DNA from: an uncultured Tolumonas sp.
GTDB lineage: Bacteria; Pseudomonadota; Gammaproteobacteria; Enterobacterales; Aeromonadaceae
DNA length: 64,000 bases
Assembly (NCBI RefSeq): GCF_963678185.1
Contig: NZ_OY782757.1
Location: 434,001 to 498,000 of the forward strand
Direction: 5' to 3'
Below, in pieces: positions 24,070 through 34,020 of this stretch; the first letter of the stretch is position 1; every line of letters begins with the position of its first letter. The translations under genes were made by a program, and so were the position numbers. The notes beneath the pieces were generated by a model. The model was not told the DNA's origin and ran no database searches. It worked only from the letters and a program-made list of their open reading frames with translations.

Positions 24070-25445
24070 GCTGCCTTCCCTTTCTTTTTCTTGCCGTGAA
24101 GAGCTGCTTTGGCGGTTTGAATTTTTGCCAGCAAGGCTTCGGCGCTGTTTTCACCGCTGATTAATTCTAGGTGTTCGGCGCGCCAATCGGCTGTCAGTTC
24201 ACCACGGAATGCTTTGGCGAGAATAGATTGTGTGAGTTTATCTACACGGGATTTTGCATCGTTGAGGCGTTGTTCGATTTGATCGGAAAATGTGAATAAT
24301 TGGTCAACTCGGCGGACTATTTCTTCTTGCTCTTTATCTGACGGCTTCGGTAAATCAATATCTAATAATGATGATTGCCCGATATTGCGCATGGATAATT
24401 GGTTTCCTGTAGATCGAGACTCTATTTCATATCGTCCCACACTGGAACGTAAAAACAACGATAGCCATTTTTTATTTTTATCATTCATAACTAAGCGTAA
24501 AACTTTGTCACTTAACATTAAATTTTTTGTTACTTTTTCAACGATTACGGGATTGCCTAATAATTCTATTGTATTTGCACGTGATATTAAAAAATCACCA
24601 GCATTAACTCTTCTATCTTCTATAAATAAATTTGGGTTTGGTAATGTTTTGCTTTCATTTTCGTCGAAAACACCCCAAGTGACCGCGCTAATTTTTATAA
24701 TTCCATATTCGTCATTTTGAGGTGGTATTTCAATGCATTTGAGGCTTTTACCAGCTTCAATTTTAGTGACTATATCTTCAACTTTCAGCTCTAGCCAAGG
24801 ATCGGTATAGTTATTATCTGATCTCCACTCCTCCGTCAATTTCCCGCTCACCGCAGCAGATAGCACGGATTGGCGGAAGCGTTTGAGAATGGCTGGAATG
24901 GCATCAAGGCGGGCTTTGATAGTGTCAACTTGAGCAAGTAATTCGTCTAATCTTTGTGCGATTTGGTGTTGTTCGGCGAGTGGTGGAATTGATATTTCAT
25001 GCTCTTTAATTAAAGATTGAGAAATATTTGGTTGTGCTCCACCTTTTCCTTTAGCAATAAAATTATCTTTTTCGCTTCGTAATAAATAGTAGAGAAATGC
25101 AGTCGATGTTATTTCTGATTGCGGAATAGCAACAGCGCAAGCTTGATTTGTTGTTGCATCAATTCCTAAAATCGATGTTTTACCAATAGTTGCACCATAC
25201 ATAGCAATGGCAACCGAGTTTTTAGGGAAAAATTTTGCACTAGAATTTTTAACTGCTTCCTCGGTGATATATTCATCAACAGTTTTAATAATTTTAGGGC
25301 CAAGATCACCGGTTTTAACCCAAGGAATTGTTCCACCATAATATTCTGAATTGTTCCTTGATGGTGTACCGCCTGAACCCCATTGTGCTACGCTACCCAA
25401 ATCTGTATTTATCCACCCTTCCGGCAAAGTCATTTCCGCACTCAT
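24066..25445 (-). CDS. hsdS: type I restriction-modification specificity subunit
   Basis: 459 residues with two target-recognition domains (about 5-150 and 205-370), each followed by a conserved helical spacer (EQHQIAQRLDELLAQVDTIK, then IVRRVDQLFTFSDQIEQRL). Each TRD reads half of a bipartite DNA site. The N-terminus (GWINTDLGSVAQWGSGGTPS) is typical of HsdS. The start overlaps hsdM by ATGA, the stop overlaps the fourth gene. The TRDs are A/T-richer than the spacers, as expected of exchanged domains. The recognition sequence cannot be read from the protein. Confidence 0.93.
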   Translation of the reverse strand: MSAEMTLPEGWINTDLGSVAQWGSGGTPSRNNSEYYGGTIPWVKTGDLGPKIIKTVDEYITEEAVKNSSAKFFPKNSVAIAMYGATIGKTSILGIDATTNQACAVAIPQSEITSTAFLYYLLRSEKDNFIAKGKGGAQPNISQSLIKEHEISIPPLAEQHQIAQRLDELLAQVDTIKARLDAIPAILKRFRQSVLSAAVSGKLTEEWRSDNNYTDPWLELKVEDIVTKIEAGKSLKCIEIPPQNDEYGIIKISAVTWGVFDENESKTLPNPNLFIEDRRVNAGDFLISRANTIELLGNPVIVEKVTKNLMLSDKVLRLVMNDKNKKWLSLFLRSSVGRYEIESRSTGNQLSMRNIGQSSLLDIDLPKPSDKEQEEIVRRVDQLFTFSDQIEQRLNDAKSRVDKLTQSILAKAFRGELTADWRAEHLELISGENSAEALLAKIQTAKAALHGKKKKGKAA

Positions 25446-27013
25446 GCCTTCACCTCGTCACCCATTCCCAACACATCCGCCAATAATTTCTTCTGGCTTT
25501 CCGCTTCATCACACGCCCCTAATGCATTGAGCAGCCCATCTAATTCGCGTAACGCTTCGGTGAGTTCACTCATGGCTTCGGCAGCCAGAATTTCAGGGTC
25601 GGGTAAATTGGCGGCATCGACACTGTTGTTGTCTTTCAGCCATGAAATATCGAGTGAATCGCCTTTGGTTTCACGAATCCACTCACGGTTGAATACGCGC
25701 CAGCGGCTGTTTTCCTGTGTTTGCTCGGTATCATCAGCAGTGAAACTCCACTCGCCTTCGCTGCGTTGGCTCTCGCCCAGCGGGCTTTCGCCATAAATAG
25801 TTTCAAACGGTGTTAAATGCGATTCGCCAAACGGGGTTCGTTTGCCAAAACTGGGCATATTGGTGCGCAAGTCATAGACCCAGACTTGTTGTGTGCAGCC
25901 TTCGGTTTGCTGTGGATTGGCGGCGGTGCCTTTGGTGAAAAACAGCACGTTGGTTTTCACGCCCTGCGCGTAAAAAATGCCGGTTGGCAGGCGCAAAATG
26001 GTGTGCAGTGTGCATTTTTCCATTAAATCGCGGCGCACATCGGTGCCAACACCCGCTTCAAATAACACGTTATCGGGCAAAACTACGGCGGCACGGCCAC
26101 CGGCTTTCAGGTTGCGATAAATGTGCTGCAAGAATGCGAGCTGTTTGTTGTTGGTTTTATAGGTCAGGTCGTCGCGGGTAATAGCCGCATTACCACCTTT
26201 CGATGAGCCAAACGGCGGGTTAGCTAAAATCACATCGGCACGTGGTAAGTTTTTTCCCGCCTCGCCCAGCGAATTCCCTTGATGGATCACGCCTTCGTCG
26301 TCGCCTTCCATGCCATGCAGCAGGCAGTTCATTAGCGCCATCTGGCGGGTTTTCGGCACCAGTTCAACACCCACAAAGGCATGATCACGCTGAAAGACTT
26401 TTTGTTTAGCGTCGAGATCAAACAGGTCGTCGGTTTGTTGCTTGATATAGGCATCGGCGGCAATCAGAAAGCCTGCCGTTCCCGCTGCGGGGTCTTGAAT
26501 TAACTCACCTGCCTGCGGTTTGACGCAACGCACCATGCTGTTGATCAGTTCACGCGGAGTGAAATATTGGCCAGCACCTGATTTGGTTTCGGTGGCGTTC
26601 TTTTCCAGCAGACCTTCATAGAGGTCGCCCAGCCCGTCTTTTTGCGCACTAAACCAGTCGATTTGATCAAGCGATTTAATCAATTGCTCTAAATGACGCG
26701 GCTCGCGCAGGCTTGACTGGGCTTCGGCATAGATGGCGGCAATCATGGGGTCGCTGTCTTTCGATAAGTCGAGCAGCATCTGTTTGTAATAGTTGAGCAG
26801 CGCAATGCCCGATTTGCCTTCGCTGATATCGGGCCAGCGTTTTCCTTCCGGCAGAAAATGTTTGTTTAATACGCCACTTTCGGTGTTTTCATGCACCATC
26901 TTGATAAACAGCAACTGAACCAGCTCTGAGACATAATCGGAATAATTAATGCCGTCGTCTTTTAATACGTCACACAGGTTCCAGAGTTTCTGAACGATAT
27001 CGTTGTTAGTCAT
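25442..27013 (-). CDS. hsdM: type I restriction-modification DNA methyltransferase
   Basis: N6-adenine methyltransferase subunit. The helical N-terminal domain (NDIVQKLWNLCDVLKDDGIN) is followed by the catalytic domain with SAM motif I DPAAGTAGFL and motif IV ANPPFG, diagnostic of HsdM. The frame extends seven codons to 27034, but HsdM proteins usually begin near MTNND and GAG lies upstream of the ATG at 27013, so I chose that start; residue counts differ little. Separated from hsdR by about 118 bases and overlapping hsdS by 4. It should methylate host sites and, with HsdR and HsdS, restrict unmodified DNA. Confidence 0.93.
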   Translation of the reverse strand: MTNNDIVQKLWNLCDVLKDDGINYSDYVSELVQLLFIKMVHENTESGVLNKHFLPEGKRWPDISEGKSGIALLNYYKQMLLDLSKDSDPMIAAIYAEAQSSLREPRHLEQLIKSLDQIDWFSAQKDGLGDLYEGLLEKNATETKSGAGQYFTPRELINSMVRCVKPQAGELIQDPAAGTAGFLIAADAYIKQQTDDLFDLDAKQKVFQRDHAFVGVELVPKTRQMALMNCLLHGMEGDDEGVIHQGNSLGEAGKNLPRADVILANPPFGSSKGGNAAITRDDLTYKTNNKQLAFLQHIYRNLKAGGRAAVVLPDNVLFEAGVGTDVRRDLMEKCTLHTILRLPTGIFYAQGVKTNVLFFTKGTAANPQQTEGCTQQVWVYDLRTNMPSFGKRTPFGESHLTPFETIYGESPLGESQRSEGEWSFTADDTEQTQENSRWRVFNREWIRETKGDSLDISWLKDNNSVDAANLPDPEILAAEAMSELTEALRELDGLLNALGACDEAESQKKLLADVLGMGDEVKA

Positions 27014-27131
27014 GGTTTTCTCGAATGTTGGCATGCAGCGGCGCAGATGGCCGCTATTGTATGCCGGAAATGGTGTAATTCTGCTTTATTTGCAATGCGT
27101 GCAAATTAGTTGGCGAATTAAACAGCAATGC

Positions 27132-30100
27132 TTAACTGGCTTGCCACAAATAGGTGTTTAACTCGTCAATGACGATATCAAGCTGATTGTTGAGTAACTT
27201 GTTCATACCTTTTACGCCGCCGGTGTTGGCAAACACATCATTAATAAACAGGCTGTCGATAACCACTTCATGGGTGAGTTGTTTGGCTAAACGATCAAGC
27301 CATTTTCGTTGTGGCGGTGTCCAGTTGTGGGCGGCATAGATTTTTGTCATCGCATTGGCAACGCGCTGTTCAAACGATAACAGCGGTTCACCCAATGCCG
27401 CCCGACGAATATGGCCGATAATGCTGGCGGCAATATCCTGGTTGGTTTGCTGACGCCATGCGGTTTGCAGTTTGGCTTCACTAAAACCCGCGCCATCTAA
27501 CAGCAGTTTGATTTCACGAAGCTGTTCGCGGGTGAGATCGCGCGGTTTATTGACCACCACCGCTAATGCTGCCGATTGGTTGATCTGGTTTTGCACAAAA
27601 TCGCTGAAGCTATCGAGATAATCTTCGGGTTTAGCATAAGCACCGTAAGTTTGTTCCCGCACCAGAAATTCATCTTCATGATGTGAAATAACCGGATAAC
27701 GATCAGAACCAATCAGCTGGCTGATCTCATCCAGTTGATTCAATAAATTGCCGTGTTGTTGAATAAACTGTGCGGTCTGTTTCGGGCCAATGGCGTGAAA
27801 GTGTTGGTGTAATTTCTCGGGTTCAACGCCCCAGATCGACGCCATTTCACGCAGTTTTTCCCGCACAGCTGGTTTTGATTCGGCTTTGTTTTTGGCTTTG
27901 CGCAAAATACGCATTACTTTCTGGCTGAACTGGTTGAGCACATCATCGGCATGAGAGGAATCGGGTTGTTCTCCTTTGGTATTCAGCGCGTTTTCCAATA
28001 ACTCAGGGGTCGTCAGTTCGTTGGCCAATTGTTCCAGCGTGATATTCGGGTCTTTCACTAACGGTTTCATGGTGGTGACATCTTGCAACGTGGCATAGAT
28101 ATCAACCGGATCATAAATCTTGAACACGGTTTTGCCGATATCATCGCAACGGCGGGTGGCACGGCCAATCATCTGTTCATAGAGAATGCGAGAGCGCACG
28201 CGACGCATAAACACCAGATGCGCAATCGCGGGTACATCAATGCCGGTGGTTAACAAATCGACGGTAATCGCGACATTGGGGTATTGTTCGTTTTTATAAC
28301 GACGAATGAGTTTATCGACTTGATCGCTCTTGCCGGTAATTTTTTCAACTGCCGCTTCGTTATAAGATTCACCATATATGTCTTTGAATGCTTCGCTCAA
28401 CAGGCGTTTAACCATATCGGCATGGTTGTCAGTGGCGCAGAAAATCATGGTTTTTTCTGGGCCGAATGGATCAAGCTCATTCGCGAGTTGTTCGCAGATC
28501 ACGCGATTGAAGTCGCTGTTGATCACTTGTTTGTTAAATTGACTAACATCAAAGCTCAGTTCATCATCCAGGTCGCTGGTTTCAATTTCCCCCGTCAGGG
28601 TGTTGATGACTTCAACTTGTTCACCTTTGACGAATTTTATGCCTTTCTGACTCAGTAATGTGCCATAACGGATCGGCGGTTCATGGTCGATCAACCAGTC
28701 GTCAGCAACCGCTTCACGGTAGGAATAGGTATAAACCGGTTTGCCAAAGATCTCGGTGGTGTGTTTGGCGGGTGTTGCCGTTAAACCGATTTTGACAGCA
28801 TCAAAATAATCAATCACCCGACGATAAGCCGACAGATATTGCGCAGCATCGCGGGTGGCCAGTTCGCCATCGGTCATCTCTTGATCGAGCGTATAACCAC
28901 GGTGCGCTTCATCGACAATGATGCAATCGTAGCTATCGAGCGGCAATGGTGTATCGCTGGCAAAAATTCGACTGACCATCGCTTGCACGGTTGCCACCTG
29001 AATACGGGTTTCCGCCGCAGGCGTCATATCGCCTAATTCCGCGATAATATAGTTATTGAATAAGGTGTGGCCCTGTTCAAGCGGCATCTCTTTAAATGCG
29101 TCGAGTGATTGATCGCCCAAGGCGGTGCGATCGACTAAAAACAGAATGCGTTTAAAACGCTCTGTTTTTAAGAACCGATACATCAAGCCAATAATGGTGC
29201 GGGTTTTACCAGTGCCGGTCGCCATGGCGAGCAGACAGTTGCGCTGGTTATTGGCTAAGGCAACTTCCACCGCTTGAATGGCTTTCTGTTGATATTCTCG
29301 TAGTTTGAGATAACCAAAACCCTCTTGCTTTAGTTTAGCTTCGGCGGCTTCACGCTGGCGTTTTAGTTTATCGAGCAGCCCTTCCGGGGTATGAAATTTA
29401 CTGAGTGCATGCGCCAGATTGGAAGGATGACGCACATCGCGAAACCAGATCCCTGATTTTTCAGCTAGTTGTGGCACATATTCACGGCCATTGCAGGAAT
29501 AGACAAACGGTAACTGATAGCTGCCGCCATGTTGATCATCCCACGGTTTAGTGCGGCCTTCCAACGTCCACGGTGCAATCAGAGGCGTAGCGATATTAAA
29601 GTCATAAGCATAACGTTCTGCTTGTTTGATTTTGCCAGAGACATCGACGTTCTCTTTTTTCGCTTCGACAGCGGCAACGGGCGTTAAACCGATAAATAGC
29701 AGATAGTCGGCACGGCCTTTTTTACCATTCATATGTGTTGGGCATTCTGCAATGGCTCGGTTATGACCTTTTTCAGGGCGTGCCCCTTTGCGCCAATCGA
29801 GCTGTTCGGTGTCAACTTCCCAGCCCGCTTCGCGCAGTTGTTCATCGATAAGAATGCGGGTGAGTTCTTCATTTAACGAAAAGGATTTTGATGCGCTGGC
29901 AGTTTTCTTCACGACAGCATCACGTTGTTGCTGCAACGTTTTGCGGGTGGCGTCAGACTCTTCCTGCCACGCTTTATTCAAATCAGCCAGTCGCTTCTCG
30001 AAGGCTGCTTGCTGGGCTTTTAAAGCTGCTTCATGCGCTTTGGCTTGCTGGCTAAATTGATTGGCTTCCGTTTCCATCTGATAAGCCAGAGTTGCGTATT

Positions 30101-30683
30101 CTTCTTTTTCTTTACTCAGCAAATCGGTGAGTTGATGATTTGATTCAACCTGTTGATTTGCTTCGCTCAGTTTGGTTCTTAGCTCTGCGATCTGTGTTTG
30201 TAAGTCGCGCAAGTGCTGGCTTGGATCGGAAGGCGGAATAAACGGTCCTGCTTTGAAGCTGGTTCCTGATTTACCCATGGCATGGTGATACCAAACGGCT
30301 AAACTGCGACCGAGTTTCAGCCCTTCTAATGCTTCTTTATGTTGTGTACGAAATTGGTGTGCCGCTTTGTTGCCTGCAATGCGTAAAGCATGGAAAACAT
30401 TTCGAATATCGAGATCGAGAGATAGCTCTCGGCTAACTTGATAGAGCAGATCGCTTTGCGAAACCCGTTCATCAAAAGTGATGCCGCAGCGCGTTGCCAG
30501 ATCTTGCGCTATCGCTTCACCAAATTGCCGCATTTTGATTAAGGTCGTGTTGGGGTCGCGAACAAAGGCTTGTTCAGCACTATTTGCCAGCACAAAGAAC
30601 AGTGGGTCGTGTTCTTTTAAGAAACCAAAGTTACTGTTTTCACTGTTGTTTGGCGTTGATTGCGGCATTCCTTCCCCATACAT
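27132..30683 (-). CDS. hsdR: type I restriction endonuclease/translocase subunit
   Basis: 1183 residues. Order: DUF4145-like N-terminus (about 25-130), a coiled coil (about 165-265), the HSDR_N nuclease with GRADYLLFIG and AVEAKKEN (about 320-345, PD-D/ExK type), the SF2 helicase with Walker A ATGTGKT (about 487-493) and DEAH (about 590), and an EcoEI-type C-terminal domain to the end. The 5' ATG at 30683 lacks a ribosome site; an ATG five codons in directly follows GGGGAAGGA, so either may be used. Intact, so the system is probably active. Confidence 0.93.
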   Translation of the reverse strand: MYGEGMPQSTPNNSENSNFGFLKEHDPLFFVLANSAEQAFVRDPNTTLIKMRQFGEAIAQDLATRCGITFDERVSQSDLLYQVSRELSLDLDIRNVFHALRIAGNKAAHQFRTQHKEALEGLKLGRSLAVWYHHAMGKSGTSFKAGPFIPPSDPSQHLRDLQTQIAELRTKLSEANQQVESNHQLTDLLSKEKEEYATLAYQMETEANQFSQQAKAHEAALKAQQAAFEKRLADLNKAWQEESDATRKTLQQQRDAVVKKTASASKSFSLNEELTRILIDEQLREAGWEVDTEQLDWRKGARPEKGHNRAIAECPTHMNGKKGRADYLLFIGLTPVAAVEAKKENVDVSGKIKQAERYAYDFNIATPLIAPWTLEGRTKPWDDQHGGSYQLPFVYSCNGREYVPQLAEKSGIWFRDVRHPSNLAHALSKFHTPEGLLDKLKRQREAAEAKLKQEGFGYLKLREYQQKAIQAVEVALANNQRNCLLAMATGTGKTRTIIGLMYRFLKTERFKRILFLVDRTALGDQSLDAFKEMPLEQGHTLFNNYIIAELGDMTPAAETRIQVATVQAMVSRIFASDTPLPLDSYDCIIVDEAHRGYTLDQEMTDGELATRDAAQYLSAYRRVIDYFDAVKIGLTATPAKHTTEIFGKPVYTYSYREAVADDWLIDHEPPIRYGTLLSQKGIKFVKGEQVEVINTLTGEIETSDLDDELSFDVSQFNKQVINSDFNRVICEQLANELDPFGPEKTMIFCATDNHADMVKRLLSEAFKDIYGESYNEAAVEKITGKSDQVDKLIRRYKNEQYPNVAITVDLLTTGIDVPAIAHLVFMRRVRSRILYEQMIGRATRRCDDIGKTVFKIYDPVDIYATLQDVTTMKPLVKDPNITLEQLANELTTPELLENALNTKGEQPDSSHADDVLNQFSQKVMRILRKAKNKAESKPAVREKLREMASIWGVEPEKLHQHFHAIGPKQTAQFIQQHGNLLNQLDEISQLIGSDRYPVISHHEDEFLVREQTYGAYAKPEDYLDSFSDFVQNQINQSAALAVVVNKPRDLTREQLREIKLLLDGAGFSEAKLQTAWRQQTNQDIAASIIGHIRRAALGEPLLSFEQRVANAMTKIYAAHNWTPPQRKWLDRLAKQLTHEVVIDSLFINDVFANTGGVKGMNKLLNNQLDIVIDELNTYLWQAS

Positions 30684-31392
30684 CTGACAGGTATATACAC
30701 TTAGCCGTAGAATGACAAAAGAAGCGTCATTTGTGAATGATTTTGCGCAGGTTTAGGTATGTTTTGATTGATGATTATGTTGTTCATGAAAACTTTTGGG
30801 TTTGTTGTTTATCCGTTAATACAAATGAAAATGCAAATATCAATGCGTCCTAGAAAGTAGAATAAAGAAGCGCTTCTGTTAAGGATTTACTGATATCCAT
30901 TTTTACATCTGAACGATGTTAGTTCGTTTTATGCGTTATGGGTTAACTACAATTACTGAAAAAATTGCAAATAAAATATTTCAGTAAGGTGTGCCTAGCG
31001 TAGTTATTGGAGGATTACGAGATTATGGATAACCAATTAATTTATAATAAGTTTTAAAAATTCAATAGGTTTATGCATTAAGCCGAATAAAAAATAAGAG
31101 AGAGGTTTCGTTATATTTTGTTTTCATAACAAACATGTATTTTTATGAAAACAAAATATAACGAAAATTGTAGAATATTGATCTGTCTCATTGACTAAAA
31201 TTTAAAACCAAAAAACTGGACTCATATGGGTTTATATTTTCGACAATATTGAATTAATATAGCAATAATTAATTAATTTTACAATGGGTATGCAGCATCT
31301 ATCCAACTAGCCTTAGTGATGACAAACGAATAAAAACTATCTAACCTGTTTTCATGCATTTAATAAAAAGGTGAAAAGGATGAAATAATAAA
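30684..31392. other. AT-rich intergenic region, likely outer end of Tn7-like element 1
   Basis: 709 bases with no supported gene. Divergent promoters for hsdR and tnsA must lie here. In Tn7-like elements one end lies just upstream of tnsA, so the left end and its TnsB sites are expected between about 30800 and 31350. I could not identify the exact terminus or a target duplication. Confidence 0.5.
31106..31166. repeat. perfect 23-bp inverted repeat upstream of tnsA
   Basis: Left arm 31106-31128 begins TTTCGTTATATTTTG and ends TTTTCATA; the right arm 31144-31166 is its exact reverse complement; the loop is 15 bases. It lies 227 bases upstream of tnsA. It could be an operator, a recombination site or an element-end structure. 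Confidence 0.85.
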
Positions 31393-32016
31393 ATGGGTGT
31401 TAGATTCTTGGATAGAATGTCAAGAGTTAAACCCTCAATCTCATTTCACTCACATAAAATGCAACGGACTATGTATGCGGAAAGTAGGAATGAACTTGCC
31501 TATTTATATAAACTGGAATTTGATGAAACAGTTTTATGCTACATAACACAACCACAGACATTTCAATATGAGTTTGAAGGGAAAAAGAGAGTTTATACAC
31601 CGGACTATCTAATTAATTATATCGACGGTACATATAGATTTATTGATACAAAAGTCGATGCAGATAAAAGCAATCCGATTTTGTTGAAAAAGTTTTATAT
31701 TTTAGAGCGACACTTTAAATATAAGTTAAAAGTGCCACTTTCGTTAGCATTTAATGGCGATTTCAACAAGGGTTTTTCTGTAAGAAATCTAAAATTCTTA
31801 TATGGATACCTAATGTTGGCAAAACCTGATACGGAATTTAAAATTTTGAGTGAAAAAATATGTGTAAAGGCGATTAAATATGGAGACCTAATATCAATAT
31901 GCAAAGATCTTGGTTTTGATGAATGCATTCCTGCATCTCTTATTGCACATTCATATTACAAATTCAATATTGAAAAAGAATTCATAAGCCATGACACGGA
32001 GGTTGTCCGTATATGA
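31393..32016 (+). CDS. tnsA: TnsA-like endonuclease
   Basis: 207 residues. TnsA cuts the 5' ends of the transposon during cut-and-paste movement, working with TnsB. The PD-(D/E)xK nuclease fold is visible: an early Glu in AESRNELAYLY, then QPQTFQYEFEGKKRVYTPDY (metal-binding Asp) and RFIDTKVD (the catalytic Lys; Tn7 TnsA has QxK here, this protein DTK). The C-terminal part is the TnsC-contacting winged-helix region. AAAAGGA lies before the ATG, and the stop overlaps tnsB by ATGA. It is shorter than Tn7 TnsA (273). Confidence 0.85.
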   Translation: MGVRFLDRMSRVKPSISFHSHKMQRTMYAESRNELAYLYKLEFDETVLCYITQPQTFQYEFEGKKRVYTPDYLINYIDGTYRFIDTKVDADKSNPILLKKFYILERHFKYKLKVPLSLAFNGDFNKGFSVRNLKFLYGYLMLAKPDTEFKILSEKICVKAIKYGDLISICKDLGFDECIPASLIAHSYYKFNIEKEFISHDTEVVRI

Positions 32017-33956
32017 TAAACAATTCATTCCGCTGCGATCAGGTTTTATTGATAGACCTGAGACCTGGAAAGATCATAAATACAAACAGTAATTGTTGCT
32101 ATATAGAGTTTGAAGATTCAGCTATTGTTCGATATGAGTTAGACGAATTGTTGACGTTGTTTAAAAATGGCAAGTTAATCTTTGCTAAAGAAAGCGCCCC
32201 TTCATCATCTATAAATATCCTAGGCGACACCAAAAATAAAGCTCTAGCAAGGCAAGAGGCGTATGTAAGTGCCTTGAAATGGAAAGATAAACCAGGTTCC
32301 AGAAACACAATTCGTTCCGTAATTGATTCGGTAAGTATGGAGTTAAAAGATCTTAATCCGCCTTCCGTAAGCGCGGTTAATAATTGGTACAGGAAATACT
32401 GCTTAAGTGGTAATTCAATGTCAGTACTAATTAAGCTGAAAGAAAAAAGCAGGCAAAAACGCATAAAACCAGAAATAATCAATTTAATATTTGAAACGTT
32501 AGATAAGTATTATTTAGATAATAAAGCAAATACGCGACGTGCAGTTTCGCATAGACTTTTTGTCGCTGAGTACAAAAAAAGAGGCTACGATCCATCAGAA
32601 ATGCCTGCTCGTTCAACTTATTATGAATATGCCAAGCAATTAGAACCAATTAAAGTATTAAAAGCTAAATTAGGCAGTATTGGAGCAAGAAAAGCTCTTA
32701 GATTATGTAAGGATAAACATAATGCTGATTTTTTATTGGAGCAAGTTCAGTTTGATTCGGTAAAGGTCAGTATAGTAATTATTGATAAAGATGGTAACGT
32801 GATTGGTTCTCCTCAGATTTATCTAATGATAGATGTTTATTCTAGATTAATTACTGGTTTTTCAATTACATATGGTGAGAAAGGTGAGACTGTATCTGCA
32901 ATAATTGAATGCTTAAAACATAGTATGCTACCTAAATCTAGAGATAGATATCCATATTTAAGAAATGAATGGCCTGCATTCGGAATCCCAACTAATCTTG
33001 TTATTGATGGCGGTGGTGCGTTTAATTCAGGCATTATTACATCATTGCTTAATGATCAAAATATAACTCGACTGACGACAGAAACTAGGCAGCCATGGAA
33101 AAAACCACATATTGAATCATTTAATAATACAATTAAAGTAATGCTCTTGGAGACATTGCCAGGTTATGTCGCCAAGTATAGAGAAAATAAGAGTCAGGAA
33201 TATGATAAAAATGATCTGGCGTGTTTGTATGAGGATGAATTCGAGCAATTGGTTGTTAGTTACATTTGTGATGAATATCATATAAAGCCACATGATGATC
33301 TGAAGAAAGAAACTCCATTATCTATGTGGCATAAAGGTACATATTTAGCTCCACCTAGACTGCCGCCTCATATTTCAGATATTGAAAAATTTGCTGGTGT
33401 AATGCGGAAGTGTACGATTAGTGATCACAAAGGTATTAAAATTAACTCGCAAAGATACAATAATGAACAACTAAAAGATTTGTATCTTGTTATGTCGCAG
33501 CATGGAGATAAAAAGAACAAAGTAGATGTTATGTACAATGAATTTGACATATCCAGGATAACAGTTATCAGCCCTTATGACAGCTCCTGGTTTTTTGTTT
33601 CATGTGTTGATAGATCTATTGCTCCAAATACTAGATTAAAAAAACACAAGCAAAGAAACCTGGCGATTCATGCAGAAATGCCAACACCAATTATTTTTGA
33701 TAATCCAATAATAGCTACTGCTAAGCAACGGCAAAAAACACGAATGAATAGTAACCATAAAATAAAGCGAAGATCGATTAATCCAAGAGATGATACCGCA
33801 CTGACACCTGATGAATTAAATGAAATGATTTCTTCAGAGCAGCAACGGCAATCTAAGAACTTTAATTTTAAAGAGTTCTTAGGAGAAGATGATCCATCTT
33901 TTCACGATAATAACAATATTGATTTTAATGACTTAAGTGGCTTTGATATTGAATAG
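32013..33956 (+). CDS. tnsB: TnsB-like DDE transposase
   Basis: 647 residues of the Mu/Tn7 transposase family, which joins the 3' transposon ends to target DNA. N-terminal helical DNA-binding domains (1-235) precede the RNase H-like core with catalytic Asp248 (FDSVKV), Asp332 (VIDGGGAF) and Glu368 (KKPHIESFNNT), a DD35E spacing. A beta-barrel and a lysine-rich C-terminal tail follow; the tail in Tn7 contacts TnsC. The gene is intact. Base composition is distinctly A/T-rich compared with hsdR, which supports foreign origin. Confidence 0.92.
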   Translation: MINNSFRCDQVLLIDLRPGKIINTNSNCCYIEFEDSAIVRYELDELLTLFKNGKLIFAKESAPSSSINILGDTKNKALARQEAYVSALKWKDKPGSRNTIRSVIDSVSMELKDLNPPSVSAVNNWYRKYCLSGNSMSVLIKLKEKSRQKRIKPEIINLIFETLDKYYLDNKANTRRAVSHRLFVAEYKKRGYDPSEMPARSTYYEYAKQLEPIKVLKAKLGSIGARKALRLCKDKHNADFLLEQVQFDSVKVSIVIIDKDGNVIGSPQIYLMIDVYSRLITGFSITYGEKGETVSAIIECLKHSMLPKSRDRYPYLRNEWPAFGIPTNLVIDGGGAFNSGIITSLLNDQNITRLTTETRQPWKKPHIESFNNTIKVMLLETLPGYVAKYRENKSQEYDKNDLACLYEDEFEQLVVSYICDEYHIKPHDDLKKETPLSMWHKGTYLAPPRLPPHISDIEKFAGVMRKCTISDHKGIKINSQRYNNEQLKDLYLVMSQHGDKKNKVDVMYNEFDISRITVISPYDSSWFFVSCVDRSIAPNTRLKKHKQRNLAIHAEMPTPIIFDNPIIATAKQRQKTRMNSNHKIKRRSINPRDDTALTPDELNEMISSEQQRQSKNFNFKEFLGEDDPSFHDNNNIDFNDLSGFDIE

Positions 33957-34020
33957 CTTTATGATGTCGTATTTATTTGTACTTGAAGCAACTATACATG
34001 TTTTATGTTGAGGCATAATA

